Assembly: GCA_010671975.1 (NCBI GenBank)
Contig: JAAHIA010000178.1
Coordinates: 1 to 9,327 of the forward strand
DNA length: 9,327 bases
Reading direction: 5' to 3'
DNA from: Leptolyngbya sp. SIO4C1
GTDB taxonomy: Bacteria > Cyanobacteriota > Cyanobacteriia > Phormidesmidales > Phormidesmidaceae
Position 1 is the first letter of the stretch. Every line of letters begins with the position of its first letter. Below the pieces are notes generated by a model. It did not search any database. It was not told where the DNA came from and saw nothing but the letters and a program-made list of their open reading frames with translations. Below are positions 5,361-9,327 of the stretch, one piece after another. The position numbers and the translations under genes were made by a program.

Positions 5361-6386
5361 AGCCTGATCTGGGGCAGCAACCGTCAGCAGCTCCGCCTCA
5401 GAAACGCTGCGATCAAGCGCTGTCTCTAGAGAATAGGTAGGTGTCCAGTCTAAGCACTGCTTAAGTTTTTGATTACTGTACTGCAGCTGCTTAAATCTAG
5501 CCTGTAGCCGAGACGGGACAAGAATACCCGGCAGCTTCGCCTGACCGCCCAGAAAGCGCTGGTTAATCGCCCAGGCAAGATCGCCCAGCGTGCGCATTAC
5601 CGCCCAGTTGACTGGCACCAAACGCGGTCGGTTGGGCAGCCGCTTCATCAGCTGCTTGGTATAGCGCCGCTGCGTTGGCGGGTTGTCATCTAGAACATTG
5701 AGCGTTTGCCCAATTGCCGCCTCTTGCTCCGCTGCTAGCACGATGGCCTCGGCGCAGTTTTCTACGTAGGCCAGCGGCAGCTGAGCATGTGCCCCGATGC
5801 GCAGCCAAGCCTTTTCTCCTAAGCCAGCGCCCAGTCTAGCAGTCCAAAGATTGTCCCTGCCGTAGATCACCCCTGGCCGCAGGATAGTCACTAGCCCTGA
5901 TTGATCCGCTTCAAAGTTGCGAACTAGCGTTTCTTGCAGCAGCTTAGTCTGGGTGTATTCATCTCGCGTCAGCGGGTCAGCAACCGTAGGCGCCGTCTCA
6001 TCTAACACCGTTCCCGATTCCATATTGATATAGTCATAGACAGAGAAGGTGCTGATGGCCACTAGCCGCTTCACGTTAGCTTCTGCCATAGCGGCCAGTA
6101 GGTTTTCGGTGGCCACTACCGTACCGGCAAACTGAGCATAGAAATCGCCTGACTTGGCAGCCGCCAGGTGAATCACCGCTTCTGTATCGGCCAAGGCGGC
6201 CGGAATATCGGCGCGTCTGCGCAGATCTAACCTGACAAACTCTAGGTTGGGATGCTCAGACCAGGCAATTTTTGCAGCTTGCGTGGCCGGGCGAACAACG
6301 GCCCGTACCTGATGGCCCCGTCGCAGCGCTGCTGCTACCACATACTGCCCTAAAAAGCCGGATGCGCCTGTGATTAGTAGCTTCAT
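5337..6386 (-). CDS. NAD(P)-dependent epimerase/dehydratase (extended SDR family)
   Basis: This 349-residue extended short-chain dehydrogenase has the N-terminal nucleotide-binding motif TGASGFLG (6-13), LDLRR (53-57) and HLAAAKSGD (73-81). The catalytic set is Ser112 (in ISTFSVYD) with Tyr144 and Lys148 (YTQTK), then LRPGVIYG (169-176). This chemistry fits 4-epimerases, dehydratases or reductases acting on nucleotide sugars; the substrate is not readable. The C-terminal ~100 residues vary within the family. Its ATG overlaps the oxidoreductase stop as ATGA, so the two are translationally coupled and probably work in one sugar pathway. The 3' end overlaps the ParA gene by 24 bp on the opposite strand, leaving no room for a terminator between them. 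3-beta-HSD-like annotations are possible but fit the context less well. Confidence 0.9.
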   Translation of the reverse strand: MKLLITGASGFLGQYVVAAALRRGHQVRAVVRPATQAAKIAWSEHPNLEFVRLDLRRRADIPAALADTEAVIHLAAAKSGDFYAQFAGTVVATENLLAAMAEANVKRLVAISTFSVYDYINMESGTVLDETAPTVADPLTRDEYTQTKLLQETLVRNFEADQSGLVTILRPGVIYGRDNLWTARLGAGLGEKAWLRIGAHAQLPLAYVENCAEAIVLAAEQEAAIGQTLNVLDDNPPTQRRYTKQLMKRLPNRPRLVPVNWAVMRTLGDLAWAINQRFLGGQAKLPGILVPSRLQARFKQLQYSNQKLKQCLDWTPTYSLETALDRSVSEAELLTVAAPDQALTQTVGS

Positions 6387-7438
6387 GCGCGATTATTCTC
6401 CTCTAGTAAAGCGTCAACCAGTCGACTTACCTGCGCCATATCCGCATAGCTAATTGGCGGGGATGAATTCTCAGCGAGGGCCTGATAGGTTTGACCCAGC
6501 AGTCGATGCAGGCCCTCATACGGCGTCTTCTGCATCACCTTGTTGCGAAAGTTGCGAATGCTAGAGCCGCACAGACCGACACCGCCGACAAAATGGTTGA
6601 CCAGAGGCGAGAGCTGTTTGCCGCCGACTCTGGGCACCACGCATCTCAGATAGGGCTGAAATAAATCAGTCTCGGCCTGCCCTTTATCGCCTCTAACGCA
6701 GACAAAGAAGCAGTCTGGCTGAGTAAAGGGGCTAAAGCGAATGCGCGCATGCGTATTTTGACCAATCACCAGCGCATCGAGATCGTCATATTTAAACAGA
6801 TCGCCGCCACCGTGATTGCTCCAAACGGCAGTCACTTTCTCAAAGTCAGGCACAAAGTGCAGCGTCAAGTAGCACAGATGCGTAATAAATTCGTGAATGA
6901 CGCCTGCTGGCAGCCGATGGGCCGGGCTAGGTAGATTCGGATCGGCATAGCGCCCGCCCTCTCGAATATTGAGCGCCATGCGGACTTCGACATCTCGAAT
7001 ATTACCGAGCGTCCCCGCTTGAATCAGCCGATCAATGGCTAAGATTGGCTCGTTAAACCGATAGTTGTGATCTTCAATTACGTAGCGATCGCGCTCCTGT
7101 GCAAACGCCAACACCTCTTGCAGCTCTTCGTAGCTGGTGGCCACCGGTTTCTCGCAGATAACGTGAGCACCGGCCTCTAAGCAGTCCATCGCCAGACGCT
7201 TGTGGGTGTGAGGCGGCGTCAAAATATGCACGATATCAGGCTGTGCCGCTTCTAGCATCTCTTTGTGACTGGTATAGGCTGAGGTGGCCTGATAGCGCTC
7301 GGTATTGTACTCTGCAGCAATGGGCGACAGATCGCAAATGCCCACCAGCGAAGCCATCGGCGATTGGCTTAAAAAAGACAGATGCTCTTTTGAAATGACG
7401 CCAGTCCCAATGACTGCAGATCGGAGTACTTTTGACAT
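6383..7438 (-). CDS. Gfo/Idh/MocA family NAD(P)-dependent oxidoreductase
   Basis: The 351-residue protein has the N-terminal Rossmann motif VIGTGVISKEHL (9-20) and ICDLSP (34-39). HILTPPHTHKRLAMDCLEAG (71-90) leads to the family signature CEKPVA (95-100) with the catalytic Lys97, then EDHNYRFNEP (122-131) and the His-containing GVIHEFITHLCYL (179-191) of the substrate domain. Family members oxidise or reduce hydroxyl/keto groups on sugars and nucleotide sugars, or act as inositol dehydrogenases. Next to an epimerase and a glycosyltransferase, nucleotide-sugar modification is the likely role (inference). The ATG has only a weak GGGA upstream. Two AATAACTTA repeats lie in the leader. The stop overlaps the epimerase start (ATGA). 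Confidence 0.92.
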   Translation of the reverse strand: MSKVLRSAVIGTGVISKEHLSFLSQSPMASLVGICDLSPIAAEYNTERYQATSAYTSHKEMLEAAQPDIVHILTPPHTHKRLAMDCLEAGAHVICEKPVATSYEELQEVLAFAQERDRYVIEDHNYRFNEPILAIDRLIQAGTLGNIRDVEVRMALNIREGGRYADPNLPSPAHRLPAGVIHEFITHLCYLTLHFVPDFEKVTAVWSNHGGGDLFKYDDLDALVIGQNTHARIRFSPFTQPDCFFVCVRGDKGQAETDLFQPYLRCVVPRVGGKQLSPLVNHFVGGVGLCGSSIRNFRNKVMQKTPYEGLHRLLGQTYQALAENSSPPISYADMAQVSRLVDALLEENNRA

Positions 7439-7444
7439 AGTCCC

Positions 7445-7467
7445 AATAACTTAGTCTTAATAACTTA
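7445..7467. repeat. Direct repeat AATAACTTA x2 in the oxidoreductase leader
   Basis: AATAACTTA occurs at 7445-7453 and again at 7459-7467, a 14-bp period, just 7-29 bases upstream of the oxidoreductase ATG (minus strand reads TAAGTTATT twice). Being perfect and close to the start, it could be a regulator or RNA-binding-protein site, or simply a small duplication in AT-rich leader DNA. Confidence 0.6.
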
Positions 7468-7601
7468 CAAGGTCTAGAGCGCCGAGAGCCAGCAAAGGCT
7501 AGCTCAGCGTTTAGGAAGCCGCATTCAAGCCCCCCCTGGCATTCCCTGAGGGACGCCTGCCGCCTAGCCGCAGCGTCAGCGGCACAGTACCTAGCTGTAC
7601 A

Positions 7602-7645
7602 AGCACCGCTGCAGCACCTTTGCAGCCACCGCAAGCAGCACTGCC
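7602..7645. repeat. Degenerate 11-bp tandem repeat
   Basis: AGCACCGCTGC (7602-7612) is followed directly by AGCACCTTTGC (7613-7623), then by the looser AGCCACCGCAAGC (7624-7636) and a partial AGCACTGCC (7637-7645). The GC-rich repeat lies in the spacer about 45 bp past the glycosyltransferase stop. It looks like a small decayed minisatellite with no visible coding meaning. Confidence 0.5.
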
Positions 7646-7687
7646 AAACTGTAGAAATTCTAGCTAAATAGATAATTCAATAAGCTA

Positions 7688-8656
7688 CTAAAGCTTTTGA
7701 CAGCACTCAGACGACAAAGTTCCGAGGCGATAGCCTTGAAGCGACCAGTTTTTAGCCTGATGTTCGTTCAAGTCGGCAGTTGCTTGGCGCTTGCCTTTAA
7801 TCAGACACTGCCACTGATATCGTCGTAGAAACTGACGAAATTCCAAATCGTCATAGCGCGTCTGCCGCGTCAGCATTGACTTGAGATAGCCCGCCAGCAT
7901 CATCACACCCCCCACCACCAGCGGCGGTGCCATCATGCGGTATACCGCACTGGCCAGCATATAGAGCGGTCCTGTGCCCATAAAGTATTGACCCGAGCCA
8001 TGACGCAGCCTGCCAGTTGAGATACTCTTATGGCTTGAACCCATGGGTCGCAGGTGCGTAAACCTCAGGTCAGGATCATCCCAGCTGCAAGCAATCCAGC
8101 CCTTCATCCGACAGCGGTGACAGTCAATCCCATCCCACATTACCTGTCTGACAAAGCCGCCGATCTGCTCAAAGCAGGCCGTCCGGTAGAACTTGATCAT
8201 GCCGACCGAGGTTTCATCGCCGCAGCGCTCGCTGACCAGCTTGCCATCTTTGCCGAGAAAGTAGGGCTTGCCGCTGCAGGTACCCAGCCGAGGATTGGTT
8301 TCCATACGCTGCATCAGCTGCTCAAAATAAGTCGCAGGAATGTCTAGATCGACATCGAGCTTACAGACGTAATCGTAGTCGCTCGGATCAATCGTGCTAT
8401 ACCCGGCATAAAAGGCTTCAATCACGCCCGGCCCAACGCTGCGCTCGCCTCGATTATCTCTACGAATGATTTCAATAAAGGGATACTGGCTAGCAGCAGC
8501 GGCAATAATTTTCGGCGTCTCGTCCGTTGAGCCATCGTCAACAATGATCCATTTAGCAGGGAGAACGCTCTGCTTCGCGATCGCATCAATAGTGGTTTGA
8601 ATATAGGCGGCTTCGTTGCGACAGGGGCTAATCAGGATATATCGTCTTGTCGACAC
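7688..8656 (-). CDS. Glycosyltransferase family 2 protein
   Basis: The protein has 322 residues with a GT-A fold at the N-terminus. ILISPCRNEAAYI (7-19) and WIIVDDGSTDET (36-47) bind the nucleotide; KLDVDLDIP (99-107) carries the metal-binding DXD (101-103). After it come YFLGKDGKLVSERCGD and GGFVRQVMWDGIDCHRCRMKG (166-186), with an acidic WDGID in the acceptor or catalytic region. A hydrophobic segment (about 228-262) near the C-terminus suggests membrane association, as in enzymes that build lipid-linked exopolysaccharide repeats. It would transfer one sugar from a nucleotide-sugar donor, identity unknown. The start is GTG at 8656, preceded by two AGGAG copies. It follows the tyrosine-kinase gene by 49 bp and is probably in the same transcript. 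Confidence 0.92.
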   Translation of the reverse strand: MSTRRYILISPCRNEAAYIQTTIDAIAKQSVLPAKWIIVDDGSTDETPKIIAAAASQYPFIEIIRRDNRGERSVGPGVIEAFYAGYSTIDPSDYDYVCKLDVDLDIPATYFEQLMQRMETNPRLGTCSGKPYFLGKDGKLVSERCGDETSVGMIKFYRTACFEQIGGFVRQVMWDGIDCHRCRMKGWIACSWDDPDLRFTHLRPMGSSHKSISTGRLRHGSGQYFMGTGPLYMLASAVYRMMAPPLVVGGVMMLAGYLKSMLTRQTRYDDLEFRQFLRRYQWQCLIKGKRQATADLNEHQAKNWSLQGYRLGTLSSECCQKL

Positions 8657-8666
8657 CGTAAATGAT

Positions 8667-8682
8667 CTCCTAATAATCTCCT
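8667..8682 (-). promoter_or_regulatory. Duplicated Shine-Dalgarno before the glycosyltransferase GTG start
   Basis: On the minus strand TAGGAGAT occurs twice with an 11-base period. The AGGAG nearest the gene (8667-8671) lies 10 bases before the GTG; the second (8678-8682) is 21 bases before it. The near copy confirms the GTG start. The far copy is too distant for this start and may be a leftover duplication or a standby ribosome site. Confidence 0.6.
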
Positions 8683-8705
8683 AGTAAGGGCAGGTAAGGA
8701 CGGGC

Positions 8706-9326
8706 TTAATTGCGATGGCGAGCAGCGCTAGCGTCAGAGAGCAGCGGCACCGGCGGGCGCTCGGCAGCCGCCAGCGCGTACTCGCGAGACTGAGAATCAG
8801 GCATATATTCGCTAGAATCTACCTTCGTATCAACGCCGTTTGCCACCAGGCCTAAGACCGTTGCGCCGGAGCGCTTTAACAGCTTCTTCGCAGCGATCGC
8901 GCTATCGTGAGTCACCATGCGCGGCCGCATCACCAGCAGAATACCGTCAGCCATATTGCCCAGCACGGCCGCATCGGCATTGCCGGTCAGCGGTGGGGTG
9001 TCAATAATAATGTAGTCAAACTCCTGGCTGAAGGTGGTAACCAACGAAGCCATACGCTCGGAGTCGATCAGCGCCATTGGGTTAGGGGGAACGACGCCAG
9101 CCGTTAGCAGCGTCAGGTTTTCGCTGATCGGCTGCATGGCGTCTGCTAGCTTGCCCTCACCGACGAGAACGTGGCTCAGACCGGTGGCATTGACCACGTT
9201 CCAAAGGTGGTGCTGATCGGGCGATCGCATATCGGCATCAATCAGCAGCACCCGTCGATCGGTTTGAGCAATTGAGGCAGCCAAGTTAGCGCAGACTTCT
9301 GATTTGCCCTCACCGTGAGCAGAGCT
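8706..9326 (-). CDS. CpsD/CapB-type tyrosine-protein kinase domain (exopolysaccharide; 5' end outside window)
   Basis: At least 206 codons of a bacterial tyrosine-kinase (BY-kinase) ATPase domain are present, open to the window edge. The P-loop is seen as SAHGEGKSEVCANLA, Walker A' as RVLLIDADMRSPDQH, and Walker B as YIIIDTPPLTGNADA. VVPPNPMALIDS and DGILLVMRP are typical of the domain. BY-kinases regulate polysaccharide chain length and export together with a Wzc-like membrane domain, which in cyanobacteria is often fused N-terminally and may lie just outside the window. The TTG at 9284 is not a start because the P-loop lies upstream of it. The C-terminal tail has only two tyrosines (SSEYMPDSQSREYAL), not a dense Tyr cluster, so autophosphorylation capacity is uncertain. 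It heads the polysaccharide genes that follow. Confidence 0.92.
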   Translation of the reverse strand, partial: SSAHGEGKSEVCANLAASIAQTDRRVLLIDADMRSPDQHHLWNVVNATGLSHVLVGEGKLADAMQPISENLTLLTAGVVPPNPMALIDSERMASLVTTFSQEFDYIIIDTPPLTGNADAAVLGNMADGILLVMRPRMVTHDSAIAAKKLLKRSGATVLGLVANGVDTKVDSSEYMPDSQSREYALAAAERPPVPLLSDASAARHRN

Positions 9327-9327
9327 G

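Larger units (their letters stand above)
7439..7687. other. Structured, repeat-rich spacer between the glycosyltransferase and oxidoreductase genes
   Basis: This 249-bp non-coding stretch interrupts the minus-strand polysaccharide cluster. From left to right it holds a 9-bp direct repeat (7445-7467), a C7 tract with GCATTCA (7521-7536), TCCC-TGA-GGGA (7543-7553), GCCGC-7 nt-GCGGC (7567-7583), a degenerate 11-bp tandem repeat (7602-7645), and an AT-rich end (about 7650-7690) with a minus-strand TAGAAT that could be a -10 element. A minus-strand open frame crosses it but shows no protein family. No intrinsic terminator with a T-run is visible for the glycosyltransferase. It probably contains a separate promoter for the oxidoreductase-epimerase pair. 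Confidence 0.55.

Noticed and set aside
7236..7634. 132-codon minus-strand open frame over the structured spacer
   Set aside because: The translation is rich in Ala, Arg and Cys from GC-rich repeats, overlaps the start of the oxidoreductase in another frame, and shows no known domain.
7502..7645. CRISPR-like array in the repeat-rich spacer
   Set aside because: The repeats are 11 bp, degenerate and directly abutting, with no spacers and no cas genes.

Overview
The window is bacterial chromosomal DNA, almost certainly from a cyanobacterium. The octamer GCGATCGC (HIP1) occurs at least nine times (starting at 856, 1487, 1600, 4601, 4729, 7085, 8577, 8893 and 9221), about one per kb, where chance would give well under one. 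The gene families (DUF4058, a pheophytinase-like hydrolase, a cyanobacterial-type TlyA, EVE) fit this. I cannot name the genus. No tRNA, rRNA, CRISPR array, transposase or phage gene is visible.

Left part (1-1563): the 3' end of rplL (ribosomal protein L7/L12) runs into a strong intrinsic terminator. Convergent to it on the minus strand is a two-gene unit: a membrane-anchored TPR protein followed by tlyA, a 2'-O-rRNA methyltransferase.

Middle (1564-5360): an intergenic stretch of about 320 bp with short hairpins leads into a DUF4058 gene and a pheophytinase-like alpha/beta hydrolase on the plus strand. Convergent to these is a minus-strand pair, tsaE (tRNA t6A synthesis) and an EVE-domain protein. 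Their reading frames overlap by ATGA, but tsaE carries a one-base frameshift in a GGC-repeat region. An orphan ParA-type ATPase is divergent from tsaE.

Right part (5337-9327): a minus-strand run that looks like one end of an exopolysaccharide or cell-envelope locus. In transcription order it holds the 3' part of a CpsD/Wzc-type tyrosine autokinase, a family 2 glycosyltransferase, a 249-bp hairpin- and repeat-rich spacer, then a Gfo/Idh/MocA oxidoreductase and an NAD-dependent sugar epimerase joined by an ATGA overlap. The kinase would tune polymer length or export, the glycosyltransferase would add a sugar, and the last two would make or modify a nucleotide sugar. These roles are inferred from family and context.

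The window reads mainly as ordinary cyanobacterial core and envelope genes. The points most worth checking are the tsaE frameshift, the paired hairpins before the DUF4058 gene, a shared GCATTCA-C7 element at two intergenic sites, and the hairpin- and repeat-rich spacer inside the polysaccharide locus.
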